Of a DNA stretch of 64,000 nt, positions 1-10,299 are shown piece after piece (position 1 is the stretch's first letter; each line of letters begins with the position of its first letter). Both the position numbers and the translations under genes were made by a program. The DNA lies in the NCBI GenBank assembly GCA_023376005.1, contig CM042148.1, positions 69,010,758 to 69,074,757 of the forward strand, read 5' to 3'. Under the pieces are notes generated by a model. The model made no database searches and had not been told where the DNA came from. It worked only from the letters and a program-made list of their open reading frames with translations. The DNA is from Doryteuthis pealeii. Lineage: Eukaryota; Mollusca; Cephalopoda; Myopsida; Loliginidae.

Positions 1-172
1 AATGAACTGCCTGCATCCATTGTAGGCTGCCGAAACACTGCATCTTTCAAAGTCTCCATGCTTCCTGTATTCTGCCAACGCACACGCACACACATACATG
101 TATATTATTACTGTACGCTATTCATATTCCTGACACTAATACATTATTCTATGTACTAGACATGAGACTTTG
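1..172 (+). pseudogene. LINE reverse-transcriptase C-terminal tail, fragment (copy 1)
   Basis: Reading from base 1 gives a frame resembling 'NELPASIVGCRNTASFK', the WN-LP-x-VV-x-A-x-S-x-x-FK ending found at the C terminus of many non-LTR retrotransposon polymerases. The frame runs to stops near 172. An AATAAA and a TTTCATTATTATCATGATTAT tail follow at about 204-230, looking like the element's 3' end. The upstream half is outside the window but is present at the other two unit junctions. Confidence 0.55.
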
Positions 173-502
173 ATGAGTTGTGGTGCATCTGAGCATTGTA
201 CACAATAAATTTCATTATTATCATGATTATATAAAATCAATTTTTAAAGATTCAATCTAAAAATAATGAAAGTGTTTACCTGAAGCAGTATCCCATATTT
301 TACATGTTTTGTTCATAGATCCCGAGAGAGAACAGTCCCAGTTGAATTGTGTACTACTTACTTCAGCATTATGACCAGTCAATTTATGAATACGTGTGAA
401 GAGAGAATGAAAATATGTTTATGAATTATAATCTCATATGATATGCTTTTCTGTTTGTGTAGAACGACAATGAGATTGTTATGATGATAAAAAGATTTTC
501 GT

Positions 503-899
503 AATCTGAACATTAGCTACATAAATGAGAGTAACTTCCCCATGTTTATTTTCCTTTGAGGAAGCCATATGTTTTGGTTGGCCATTTTCATTTCACTGTA
601 AATCTACACTGAAAATACGAATTTGTTCAAATCAATACAACTGCATGTTTTAACATAAAAATATCATAAAATGTGTTCTTATTTGTGCTTGCGCATTATT
701 TGAAATGAACTCAATTGTTATTAAGAACACATCTTATGATATTTTTGTATTAAAACATGCAGTTGTATTGATTTGAACAAATTCGTATTTTCAGTGTAGA
801 TTTACGGTGAAATGAAAATGGCCGACCAAAACATATGGCTTCTTCAAAGTGAAACAAACAAGGGGAGATTACTCTCATTTATGTAGCTAATGTTCATAT
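503..899. mobile_element. Palindromic MITE / foldback element (MITE-P), copy 1
   Basis: Two arms of about 170-180 bp are inverted copies of each other: ATCTGAACATTAGCTACATA on the left pairs with TATGTAGCTAATGTTCATAT on the right. They surround a short loop (about 690-720). Arms agree almost throughout. There is no coding capacity. The element sits between two imperfect 38-bp direct repeats (453-490 and 911-948). Confidence 0.85.
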
Positions 900-1429
900 T
901 ACCCTTTTATGTTTGTGTAGAATGACAATGAGATCGTTATCATAGTAAGGGACTAAATGGAGTAGTCTCCCTTGTCACAGGGTTTGGCTAATCTTCCATG
1001 TCAGGAGTCCCTTTTTGATCACATGACACGGGAACCCAAAAAAGATCTCCCTCTTGGCCGAAGCTGACTGGATGAGCTGGTCACCTCTCTCCAGCACACA
1101 CATGGTGCATACCAAACAGTACAGACCCCACAGGCAGTAAGTGGTTTCCACCTATTGTCTCTCTTACACTTCTACATATGTTTGGACACTTGTGATGTTG
1201 TATAACCCGGTGGAACCTGAGGATTGTACACAATAAATTTCATTATTATTATCATAAGACATGCAATAATGTTTCAATAAATGCACTGAAGCCAATAACT
1301 ATGTTACTTAGATGCAAAGATGATTGTAATTGATGTTACATTATCTGAATCATTTTATGAACAAATGTTCATCATGTTAATTGTTCATTGAAGTATGAAA
1401 TTTTGTCATGGAACATTGCATTGCACTTT

Positions 1430-2513
1430 AATCTTTCTTTCTTCTTCATTCTATTTTTGTTTTTCATTCTTTGTCTATTTTTCTGGCTTTTTTTCATTCT
1501 TACTGTCTTTTTTCTTTATTCTTTCTTTTTTCTTCTTTCTTTCTGTCTTTTTCATTCTTTCTGTCTTTTTTCTTTATTCTTTCTTTTTTCTTCTTCTTCT
1601 GTCCTTTTTCATTCTTTCTGTCTTTTTTCTTTATTCTTTCTTTTTCTTTCTTTCTGTCCTTTTTCATTCTTTCTGTCTTTTTCCTTTATTCTTTCTTTTT
1701 TCTTCTTTCTTTCTGTCTTTTTTCTTTATTCTTTCTGTCTTTTTTCTTTATTCTTTCTTCTTTCTTTCTGTCCTTTTTCATTCTTTCTGTCTTTTTTTCT
1801 TTCTTTTTTTTTTCTTTTTTTTCTTTCTTTTTCTTTCATTCTTTCTTTTTTTTCTTTCTTTCTGTCTTTTTTCATTTTTCTGTTTTTTCATTCTTTCTTT
1901 TTTTTCTTTCTGTCCTTTTTCATTCTTTCTGTCTTTTTTCTTTCTTTTTCTTCTTTCTTTCTTTCTTTTTTCATTCTTTCTTCTTTTCTTCTTTCTTCTT
2001 TTTCTTTCTTTTTCCTTCATTCTTTCTTTCTTTCATGGTTTATTTCTTTATTCCGCACTTTCTTTTTCTCTTTTCTTTCTTCTTTTCTTTTGTTCTTTTT
2101 CTCTTTCTTTCTTTCCTACTTTTATTTTACTATTTTTTTCTTTACTTACTTCTTAGTTTGTTTTTTTTCCTTCCTCACTTTCTTTCATTTCTCCTTTACA
2201 TTTGTTTGTATCTTTCTATTTTTCTCAATATATTTATTTATTTTACTCATTCTTTCTTTTTTTTCTTCTTTCTCCCTTTATTACTTTATTCATCTATCTT
2301 TAATTTTTTTATTTCCTTCCATCCGTCATTCCTTCCATCATTTTGTTTTCTTATTTTCCATTTTCTTCTTTTTTCTTCCTTCTCTTTTCCATCTACTTTT
2401 ATTTCTTCATTTTCTTTTTCTTATTTTTGTATTTTTTCTATTCTCTTCCTTTCTTTTTTCCTTTACTTCTTTTTTTTTTTTTTTTGTATTTTTCTGTTCT
2501 CTTCTTTTCTTCT

Positions 2514-2563
<50 letters not shown>

Positions 2564-2566
2564 TTA

Positions 2567-2607
<41 letters not shown>

Positions 2608-2895
2608 TAGTATTTTTCTGTTCTGTTCTTCTTCTTCTCCTTCTTCTTCTTCTTCTTCTTATTATTATTATTATTCTAGTATTTTTCTGTTCTGTTCTTC
2701 TTCTTCTTCTTCTTTCTTCTTCTTCTTCTTCTTCTTCTTCTTCTTCTTCTTTTTCTTCTTTTTCTTCTTCCTTCACAATGTTCTGAATAGGCTTCTGCCT
2801 CCTTTTCAGTTGCTAATCATCCTCTTACTCCTCCTCCATTTCTTCTTCTTCTTCTTCTTCTTCTTCTTCTTCTTCTTCTTCTTCTTCTTTCCAAC
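1430..2895 (+). repeat. 1.5 kb pyrimidine tract (TTTCTTTC)n then (CTT)n/(ATT)n, copy 1
   Basis: The plus strand is almost purely T and C. The first part is built on an irregular CATTCTTTCTGTCTTTTTTC motif of about 20 bp. From about 2505 on it becomes pure (TTC)n and (TTA)n microsatellite with a repeated interruption, CTAGTATTTTTCTGTTCTGT. All open frames here, in three frames, are F/S/L-only or K/R/E-only and are artefacts of composition. Homopurine-homopyrimidine mirror symmetry of this kind can form triplex DNA. Confidence 0.93.
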
Positions 2896-2899
2896 GTTG

Positions 2900-3395
2900 T
2901 GTCTTTCCTTCCTTCCTTTCTTCCTTCTGATCATTATTCCTTCCCACCACATGTCCCTGGCACAGTGTCCCTTACAGATTCAATCGGCCTGTGCACTGAA
3001 GTGAAGGCCATTCTTGCACCTGCAGATTTTACTACAAACACAAGAGATCAGATTATGACAGGATTCTGATGCTTGTGCAAGTGTCGTCCAGTGGAACTCG
3101 GATATTCCTTCTGTCTTCACTGACCCTCCTCCACCTACTTAGTGATGGCAGCACAAAGCCTGATCCCAGGGTCTTTCATCCAGATGTGTTCACTTTTATA
3201 GAGTGCTTCTTTAATCAATCAGAACAGCACAGGCAATTTCCTCGGAAAGAACATCCTTTTTGCACAATCCACTTTTTTGTTTAGTTTTTGTTTTGGGGAT
3301 TTGTTTTTTTCTCCCATCCACTCCCATGCTATCATTAGAATCATACTTTTTGTTTATTTTCAATTGTAAATAAGAATTTTTTCTTCCATATGATA
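2900..3395 (+). repeat. Unclassified segment following the pyrimidine tract, shared by all three units
   Basis: Moderately complex sequence (matching about 19280-19785 and 34550-35050) with short frames conserved only because the copies are recent. The 71-residue frame at 3069-3284 recurs at 34724-34939 but is broken in copy 2. It resembles no family I know; it may be a mobile-element 3' part. Confidence 0.4.
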
Positions 3396-3399
3396 TATT

Positions 3400-3990
3400 T
3401 AGGTTTGGTTTGGTTTGTTTTGTTTTACGGCATATCAACCTCAGTGGGTCATTTAATGCCAATAAAGTTTTGAAATAAATCAATTCTTAATGGATAATAC
3501 AATTTTTTTATAAATACATTTTTCTATTTAACCCATAGATGGGACCCTAACAGGTACTACCACCTGAGTGGACCAGGGAGCAATGATGAAGGGGTGCTCC
3601 ACATTCCTCAAACCTCCAAAACTGGAACCTCACCATCAGATAGAGTTTAGCGTCATTCCCAGGACATGTAGACCCGCAGCCACCACCTTCTAGCACCCAT
3701 ATGATAAAAAGGGGTTGGGGCTTGCCATAAGGGCAATAGGGTTGGGAAAATCAAATAGGTGCTAGGGCTTGATGTGACCAGCCGATTGATCGGAGGGGGG
3801 CCTCTCCGACCGCCCGTCTAGCCCAAGATAGGGCCAAAGTGGAGTATTGCATGTCATGAACTGCTCATCCACCTGGGCTCTATCCTTAAGCATCACAGGT
3901 CGCGATCAACAGGTGGCCCCATTGGGGGAGTCTTACCCCTCTGCAGAGGTGCAGTCGGTGCATTCTAATGCCCCAGCCAACAGGCCGGAT
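3400..3990 (+). repeat. Dispersed repeat family R (TTTTACGGCATATCAACC ...), + orientation
   Basis: Starts with a TTTGG/TTGG-rich lead and TTTTACGGCATATCAACCTC, then 'TAACCCATAGATGGGACCC', a block near CTCTCCGACCGCCCG, and ends near TGCAGAGGTGCAGTCGG and an ACAGGCCGG end. Complete or partial members occur about twenty times in the window on both strands. Short frames within it are broken everywhere, so it looks non-coding. I do not recognise it as a known named family; it may be a SINE-like or LINE-derived interspersed repeat. Confidence 0.8.
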
Positions 3991-4059
3991 ATATTTAGGG
4001 TTTTAAGTAAATTAACAATCATAGAGTATACTATTATATGGTTTTAAGTAATTATTCCT

Positions 4060-4330
4060 ATTTAATAAGGGTCCTGTGTATGATGCTAAACTACATTTGG
4101 TGGTAAGGTTCCAATTCTGCAGCTCTTGAGAGTGTGGAGTACTCCTTCATTGTCATTACTCCTAGATCCACTCTGATCCAGAGTGGTATTACCTTTTAGG
4201 GTCCCGTTTAGGGGTTAAATAAATCAAAATGAGTTTTAAAAAATGTGTTTTAAAAAATTAAGTTTGAAAAACAAAATTGAATACCCAGCATAAAATAACC
4301 CAAGCTGTAAAATCCAACCAACCAACCTAT
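4060..4330 (-). repeat. Repeat family R, 5' part, inverted
   Basis: Reverse complement of the first about 270 bp of the family, ending on the plus strand with AAAATCCAACCAACCAACC. With 3400-3990 it makes a large head-to-head inverted pair in every unit (counterparts about 20455-20720 and 35735-36000). Confidence 0.78.
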
Positions 4331-4359
4331 TTAGTAAAAATAATAATTTTCTTGAACAA

Positions 4360-4560
4360 TTATATGGTTTCAAATATTCCTATCTAAAATTAATAATTAT
4401 GAAATAGATCTATTTCACCCATAGATGGCAATGAAGGTGTGACTTTATACACTCCATATCTTCAGAAATGGAGTCTCACCACCAGATGCAGTTTAAAGTC
4501 ATACTCAGGAAACACATAATTTTAAGTACATATCTCATTTGGTTTGGTTTCTTATCAACG
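4360..4560. repeat. Diverged fragments of repeat family R
   Basis: Contains 'TTTCACCCATAGATGGCAATG' and a CTTCAGAAATGGAGTCTCAC segment, which are decayed versions of parts of family R, between AT-rich spacer. Counterparts at about 20740-20945 and 36040-36225. Confidence 0.5.
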
Positions 4561-4794
4561 TTTATAATGTCAGCAAAGAGTCTGATCCCAATGTCTTCCA
4601 TTAGTTGAGCTCACTCTCTCTCTCTCTTAATATTTCTTACTTTCTTTTCTATTCTTCTTTTGCTTTTTGAACTGTCTCACTTTCTTTCTGAGCATCTCTC
4701 TTTCTCTCTATATATTTATATATCTATGTTGTACATATTTACCAGCCCCCCTCCCACACACACACATGAGCAGAATGCAACACAAGGTCAATTT

Positions 4795-5035
4795 CCTAAG
4801 CGGAGTTTAACAGGTTTGAATTCAGAGTTTTCCTTCTCCTAGACTGGTTGCCTAACCAAGGTTAAAGAGCCCAGTCAAGCCTACTAGTTACCCTTATCTG
4901 GAAGGAGAATAGGTAGATTTATACGTTATCCCAAGGGTATTGGCACTATGTGATATGCAAACAGCCTCATCCAGGATTTAAACTTGGGTCACTGAGTCCA
5001 TTTCCTATAATGATAACCATTACATCCTGTGTATC
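4795..5035 (-). mobile_element. tRNA-derived SINE-B, copy 1
   Basis: On the minus strand the element starts with a tRNA-like head whose A box reads TAATGGTTATCA and B box AGTTTAAATCCTGG, followed by a tail through TAACCTTGGTTAGGCAACC to the GAATTCAAACCTGTTAAACTC end. The head looks tRNA-derived but too decayed to fold as a tRNA. A plus-strand member is at 36337-36591. Confidence 0.7.
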
Positions 5036-5189
5036 TTATAGGACAATTAAGTCATTAAATTTGCATAAACATCAATATCTCAGTTTTTATTAATTTATAA
5101 TTCCACATCAAAACATAATTAAGTCTGTGTTAATCACAGGGGGAGGGTAGATTTATGGTCAGTTTAAGTAATTTAAAACTCTGTCCATA

Positions 5190-5625
5190 GATTGTTGTGT
5201 CAGCTGGGGCTGTAGAATATGCAAACTGCACCTCTGCAGAAGGGTAAAAAAATGGGTCAATGACATGCAACACTCCACTGTGGTCCTTACTTAAATTAGA
5301 CAGGCAGTCAGAGGGGCCTCCTCTGATTAATCTTGTCACGTCAAGCCCTAGCACCTATGGCAATCCCCAACCCTTTTATATTATATATGCACTAGAAGAA
5401 GGGTCCTGGGTAGGATGTTAAACTTTATCTGATAGTGAAGTTCCAGTTCTGCAGCTCTGGGGAATGTGGAGTTCCCCTTTCATCACCATTACTCCCAGGT
5501 CCACTCCGACCCAGAGTAATAGAATCTGTTAGGGTCCCATCTATGGGTTAAATAGAAAAAATTAGTTAAAAAATGTGTTTAAAAAATTGAGTTTAAAAAT
5601 CCCATCAAGAATGAGTAAAACAAAA
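5190..5625 (-). repeat. Repeat family R, inverted, copy 1
   Basis: Reverse complement of family R from the CTGCAGAGGTGCAGT region back to the CCCATCAAGAATGAG end. Internally shortened relative to 3400-3990. Counterparts at about 21600-22030 and 39050-39485. Confidence 0.75.
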
Positions 5626-5888
5626 TAACATCCGCGCGGCGAATAATTTATGGGCTAGACTGATAAAATCTTGATCAAGGAAAAAGAAGCCCTTAGAAAA
5701 AGAAGAAGCAGTTAGAAGACTAGACGACAAGATGACAGCCAGACAAGAAGTTGGCAGAATCAGTAAAGAAGAAATGAAGCAACAAGTAAGTCTCAACTCT
5801 GTCTCTGTCTCTCTCTCTCTCTCTATCATCCGAGTTTCCTCTCTCGATTATATACCCGATGTTGGTTATATACGGTTATACAACATAA

Positions 5889-6147
5889 GGGCCAGTTTAG
5901 CTCAGTCGGTAGAGCGTTCGGCTAGGAATCACAAGGTTCCTGGTTCGATACCGGTCCTCGCCAACTCAGCGTATGAGTAGCACAGGGATCTGTGCGGTAA
6001 AGTGAGGAGCTGATGGTAGGTGTGGCGCTCCACCTCAAACGCTAAAATAATCTCCTTGGTCTAGCGCTATTGAAAAGGGGATAGACTCCCTTGCTGTCTG
6101 GCTGATACTGACATTAGGCCGCCCAGACGACTTTACTTTACTTTTTA
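5889..6147 (+). mobile_element. tRNA-derived SINE-A, + orientation, copy 1
   Basis: Starts GGGCCAGTTTAGCTCAGTCGG. The A box TAGCTCAGTCGG (5898-5909) and B box GGTTCGATACC (5942-5952) both match polymerase III consensus. The first 75 bases could nearly fold as a tRNA. A tRNA-unrelated body follows and the element ends in ACTTTACTTTACTTTTT. Six members are present in the window, two per unit in opposite orientation. Confidence 0.9.
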
Positions 6148-6222
6148 TACAACATAAAATCCAACCAACCAGCCAACCAATTAAAAAAAAATCTCAAAAG
6201 AAACAAATGAAACATTGTATAA

Positions 6223-6415
6223 TTTTTGCCCACCACCTGTCTAGAATAAGTAATGGCCAAAATGGAGTATTGCGAGTCATAGACTGCTCAACTACCAGGA
6301 TCCCGTCCTTAAGCATCCCAGGTCACCACCCACGGCCAACAGGTGGCCTCATTGGAGAAGAGGTCTTATGCAGTCGGCTTAATCTATGCCTCCATCCAAC
6401 AGGGCGGGCAAATCT
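6223..6415 (+). repeat. Repeat family R, 3' part, copy 1
   Basis: Carries the GGCCAAAATGGAGTATTGC, CCACGGCCAACAGGTGGCC and CAGTCGG blocks of family R. Counterparts at about 22620-22795 and 40065-40240. Confidence 0.75.
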
Positions 6416-6429
6416 TTTGTATTAGATAA

Positions 6430-7690
6430 GAATATTTAATATCATATAATCATATGTAAAAAAACAAAACAAAAACAAAAGAAAACTCTTAAGAAACTAA
6501 AGAAAAAAATGTAAACATAAACATACAATGTACTTAATGACCTTTAGACCTAAAATATCCATAGATGAGTTAAGTTGTTGAAAATCAATCAATCAATATA
6601 AAACTAAGTGTATCTTAAATTTTGATTATAGGAAACATTTATATCATGTTATTATTTCATGTTATAATCAACAGAGAGCAGATGGGCCATAAAAGAATTG
6701 CTTAAGGTCAAGATAACATTCTTTGAAATAAATTAGGTCAGATGATTCACTAACATAATATTTAGTAACAGTTTAGTAGTAACAGAGTCAGTGTATTACA
6801 AACTAACTACATTTTAGTATTATTAACCAACTTATTTTGAAAGTGTTATTAACTAAACTTAGTTTAGTTTAACATAAGACTAGAATATAGAGCACCCAGT
6901 GAGAAATGAACACTAATAATATGTTGCATAGGTCTAGTCGGTTCATAGTAGTAGTCGTTAGTAGTAGTAGCCATCGTTAATTCAGAAACAACATATGCAG
7001 TCATATAGTCACAAAGGGGTTGTTTATTTCTTTCTAGGCTCATGGGTTCTTTTTCAGAAAGAAGGAGAATGAGAGAGTAAAGTCGAGCTGTTCTATTTTA
7101 AATCACATTTATGCGCGCTGTTTGTTGCTACCCTAGATATGTTGCGACTGAGCTCCAAGAAATGCATCCGACCTGCTTTGGGTCCGGTGAAAAAAAAGGC
7201 TGAATTTTCTTTACTTCCATTTGTGGTCACGGGGTGGGGGAAGGACACATTCACTTCCACTCCTTCAGTTTTTATTTTTAACTCTAGTTCCGGGGTCCTT
7301 GGTCGGTCAATGGCTGGTCCCCTGTTGAGTGTTTACCGTTCCAAACTTTAACCTCACTTTGTTCTTATTTCTTTTTCTTCTCTTTCTCCAGAAATCCGAT
7401 TACCGTTTTCTTTTCAATTCCAAAATTCCCCAGTGGCCATAATAATTACACTACAAATAGTCAATTTAGTAACAGTTTAGTAGTAAAAGAAACTGTATAT
7501 TACAAACTAAACACATTTTAGTATCATTAACCAACTTGTTTTGGAAGTGTTATTTACTAAACTTAGTTTAGTTTAATGTTGCATAGTCATATAGTCACAA
7601 AGTTTAGAAGTGTGGGGCACCCAGTGAGAATTGAACCTACTAACAATTGTCACTTTAGTAACAAGGTCTGCGTATTACAAACTAACCACA
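6430..7690. repeat. AT-rich stretch with SINE-like halves; no gene
   Basis: Contains two minus-strand SINE-like 3' halves with the 'GCACCCAGTGAGAAATGAAC' motif (about 6890-6915 and 7617-7640), a (TAG)n run near 6945-6975, and a 70-residue open frame at 7139-7351. That frame differs from its unit 3 counterpart by four amino-acid changes and one silent change and is broken in unit 2, so it is not under coding constraint. Counterparts 22800-24060 and 40250-41830. Confidence 0.55.
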
Positions 7691-8285
7691 TGGAAACTCG
7701 GATATAACAGAGTTCAGGTGTTACAAACAAGATGGATATATCTCCACACTAGATGGTCAGCTCCTGAAATTAGTAAACTAGTTCACATACCTAGGGAGTA
7801 ATATCTCATCTACAGAAAGTGATATTAATATACAAATAAAAAGGCATGGACAGATTATTGATCATATGGAAATCTGATCTCTCTGATAAGATAAAGCAAA
7901 AATTCTTCCAGACTGTAGCCATGTTGGTACTACAGTATGGCTACACCACCTGGACTCAAACAAACCTGGAGAAAAAGTAAGATGAAAACTGTACAAGAAT
8001 ACTATGTGCTGTCTTGAACAAATCCTAGAACAATATATGTAGGACACTTTCCGGAGAAGCAAGGATGAACTCATAAGTGATGTTCTCCTATGGGCACCTA
8101 AACATGGATACGCAAGTGTAGGCCAATCAGTAAAAACCTGCATTAATCAGCTCTGTGCTGATTCTGGATGATGTGTGGAAGACCTGCTTGGGGCGATGAC
8201 CAATAGGGACAGTTGACAAGAGAAAGTCATGGGTATCCATGCTGTCAGCAAAACCTGATGATGATGATGATGATGATGATGAATA
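7690..8285 (+). pseudogene. 3' end of a second LINE (reverse-transcriptase C-terminal region) with (TGA)n tail, copy 1
   Basis: In shifting frames the sequence reads TYLGSNISSTESDIN, IWKSDLSDKIKQKFFQTVAM, then LQYGYTTWTQT and NCTRILCAVLNKS. These match the 'YLGS.IS', 'IWKSDLSDKIK..FFQA', 'LLYGC.TWT' and 'N.TRMLRAVLN' signatures of non-LTR retrotransposon polymerases. Stops and frameshifts interrupt it. It ends in GATGATGATGATGATGATGA, the short microsatellite tail common for this LINE type. Plus-strand sense; dead and 5'-truncated. Confidence 0.8.
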
Positions 8286-8289
8286 TTAC

Positions 8290-8395
8290 CAAATTGTTTT
8301 TATTTACTAGGCTCAGCTTAGATTAGCACAAGGCAAGAAGTATGGGGCACCCGGTGAGAATCAAACTCACTAACAATTATTTTTCTGAATTTTTG
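8290..8395 (-). repeat. SINE-like 3' half with tRNA-like B box, copy 1
   Basis: Minus-strand reading gives TAGTGAGTTTGATTCTCACC, a degenerate tRNA B box, followed by GGGTGCCCCATACTTCTTGC. The same short segment recurs at about 24700-24760, 42450-42525, 52860-52910, 53165-53215, 54785-54830, 55005-55060 and 63684-63740, so it is a distinct tRNA-derived family (SINE-C). Confidence 0.6.
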
Positions 8396-8459
8396 AGATG
8401 AGGTTCAATTCTGACCAGGGGCATCAGTAACATAGAATAATAATTAACACAGCTTAACA

Positions 8460-8760
8460 CCTGTACCCCAGCTATGGTTAGCGGAGTGAGAACAGGATAC
8501 CCTGTGGACTGAATAAAGGGTTAGGATCAAAGTTCCATGATGGCTCCCAATTATAACAAGAAGGTTCCCAATTACGACAAGAATGTTCCTGAGTCCGAGA
8601 AGGTTCCTGAGTTCAAGAAGGTTCCCAAGTTCGACAAGAAATACCTAAAGAATGGTGGAGGGCACATTGGCCAAAACATTGTACAAATAAAAATGAAGAT
8701 GAAAACAATAGTCTGAATAATCCAAATAATACTCACTAACAATTGTCTGTGAGCTTAGAT
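8460..8760. repeat. Short tandem GTTCC(C/T)-AA-TTCGACAAGAA motif region, no gene
   Basis: Contains four or five degenerate 18-bp repeats of the GAAGGTTCCCAAGTTCGACA type (about 8555-8640), with counterparts at about 24920-25015 and 42680-42760 (one repeat fewer in unit 3). The in-frame reading 'VPNYDKNVPE' is repetitive; coding use is doubtful. Confidence 0.5.
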
Positions 8761-8804
8761 TGCAGTTGAATAATAGTTCCCCTAAATAGTTTAATAGAAA
8801 TATT

Positions 8805-9120
8805 TGGCCATTTTCATTTCACCGTAAATCTACACTGAAAATACAAATTTGTTCAAATCAATACAACTGCATGTTTTAACACAAAAATATCATAAAATGT
8901 GTTCATAATTGTGCTTGTGCATTATTTGAAATGAACTTAATTGTTATTAAGAAGACATTTTATGATATTTTCATGTTAAAACGTGCAGTTCTATTGATTT
9001 GAACAAATTCGTATTTTAAGTGTAGATTTTCTGTGAAATGAAAATGGCCAACCAAAACATAAGGCTTCCTCAAAGTGAAACAAACAAGGGAGATTACTCT
9101 CATTTATGTAGCTAATGTTC
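8805..9120. mobile_element. MITE-P, second truncated insertion in copy 1
   Basis: Begins at the 'TTTGGCCATTTTCATTTC' part of the left arm and runs through loop and full right arm, ending ...GTAGCTAATGTTCAGATTAT. About 70 bp of the outer left arm is missing. Sequence differs from the first copy at scattered bases, so it is an independent insertion of the same family. Confidence 0.82.
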
Positions 9121-9164
9121 AGATTATCAAATAATCTAGGGGTTGACATGCCATAAAATCCAAC

Positions 9165-9345
9165 TAACATGATGTAAGGGCCATAGTGGAATGTTGCATG
9201 TCATGGACTGCTCAGCAATCTGAATTCCATCCTTAAGCATCACTGGTCACCACATATGGCTAACAAGTGGCCCCATTGTGTGCGTGTGTGTTGGGGGGGG
9301 TTTACTTCTCTGTATTCTAAAGCCTCAGCCAACAGGGCAGCATGA
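9165..9345 (+). repeat. Repeat family R, 3' part, copy 1 second instance
   Basis: GGCCATAGTGGAATGTTGC through AAGTGGCCCCATTGTG to a (GT)n-G run and CAACAGGGCAGC. Counterparts about 25548-25715 and 43305-43475. Confidence 0.72.
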
Positions 9346-9440
9346 AATTTTGGCCATTCCCATAAACTATAATTATTTTGGCATTAATTCTTCTTGAAAT
9401 TAAGTTTTGTTAAAGACCAACACTTGTTTTTATTAATTTT

Positions 9441-10151
9441 CTGGTAATAAAAAACTATTTGCTCGTTAATTCCTACCATAAAATAAACTGAACCCCCATT
9501 TTATGTCCGTGTTTTTGTATTAAGTGCTTTATTTTTCTTGCACCCGTTATGCTACAATACAAAATATATTTCTTTATTTATTTTAATATTCATTTCAATG
9601 TGCATATTCTAAAAGTTTTTATTTTGTGAGAATGTTTAGTTTTAAAGTGGGGGTTGGTTTTTACACTTCAACTTTTTACTCGTAAATTCCTACCATAAAA
9701 TGCCCAAGCCTAATTTTATGGCAGGAATTTATGAGTAAAAAGTTGAATATTACTTTTTGTTGTTGTTATTTCTTTTCCTTTTGGCTTTGGTACTCTAAAA
9801 TAAAAACGTCAGATTTTAATCATTGTCTACGAAAAAACAAAATTACGGTCATAAAAGGAGGATCCAATTTATGCCTAAATTGTAAAACGAGCCCCCACTT
9901 TAAAACTAAACATTCTCACAAAATAAAAAACTTTTAGAATATGCACATTGAAATGAATATTAAAATAAATAAATAAAATATATTTAGTATTTACAATACT
10001 GAATATATTTAGTGCAATATAAATTTACAATACTAAATATATTTAATAACGGGTGCAAGAAAAATAAAACATTTAATACAAAAACACGGACATAAAATGG
10101 GGGTTCAATTTATTTTATGGTAGGAATTTACGAGCAAATAGTCCTTTATTA
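9441..10151. mobile_element. 0.7 kb complex foldback element (FB-1), copy 1
   Basis: Ends are inverted: GGTAATAAAAAACTATTTGCTCG at the left mirrors GAGCAAATAGTCCTTTATTACC at the right. Inner arms pair too (e.g. TTTTATGTCCGTGTTTTTGT with ACAAAAACACGGACATAAAA; TTAGTTTTAAAGTGGGGG with CCCCCACTTTAAAACTAA). A separate small palindrome lies near 9680-9745 (CTCGTAAATTCCTACCATAA). The TIR-like motif 'AATTCCTACCATAAAAT' occurs four times within the element. No transposase. Confidence 0.82.
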
Positions 10152-10299
10152 CCAATTTTCTTATGTCTTTGAGCAAAAGAACAAACATTTGGTGCAAGCA
10201 TTTATAGAAACTATCAGGACCTGTTATGCTTAAGGATGGAATCTTGGTGGTTGCACAGTCTATGACTTGCAATGCTCCATTTTGGCCATTACTATAATA

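Noticed and set aside
453..948. LTR retrotransposon based on the direct repeats
   Set aside because: The repeats are only 38 bp and the interior is one palindrome with no retroelement domain.
2564..2776. Minus-strand frame of E/R/I runs
   Set aside because: Translation of a (GAA)n/(AAT)n microsatellite; no protein signal. The same goes for 1778-2020 and 18154-18381.
1388..3004. Open frame of 538 residues (and overlapping ones in the other frames)
   Set aside because: Composed almost only of F, S, L, Y and I because it lies in a pyrimidine tract; all three frames are open at once, as composition alone predicts. The longer versions at 17637-19440 and 33217-34659 are rejected for the same reason.
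5889..5965. Functional tRNA gene
   Set aside because: The promoter boxes are good, but the sequence continues into a SINE body and T-rich tail, and the same head is found six times with that body attached. Treated as SINE.
7139..7351. 70-residue frame kept at the same length in units 1 and 3
   Set aside because: Differences between the two copies are four amino-acid changes to one silent change, and unit 2 breaks the frame, so conservation reflects recent duplication rather than selection.
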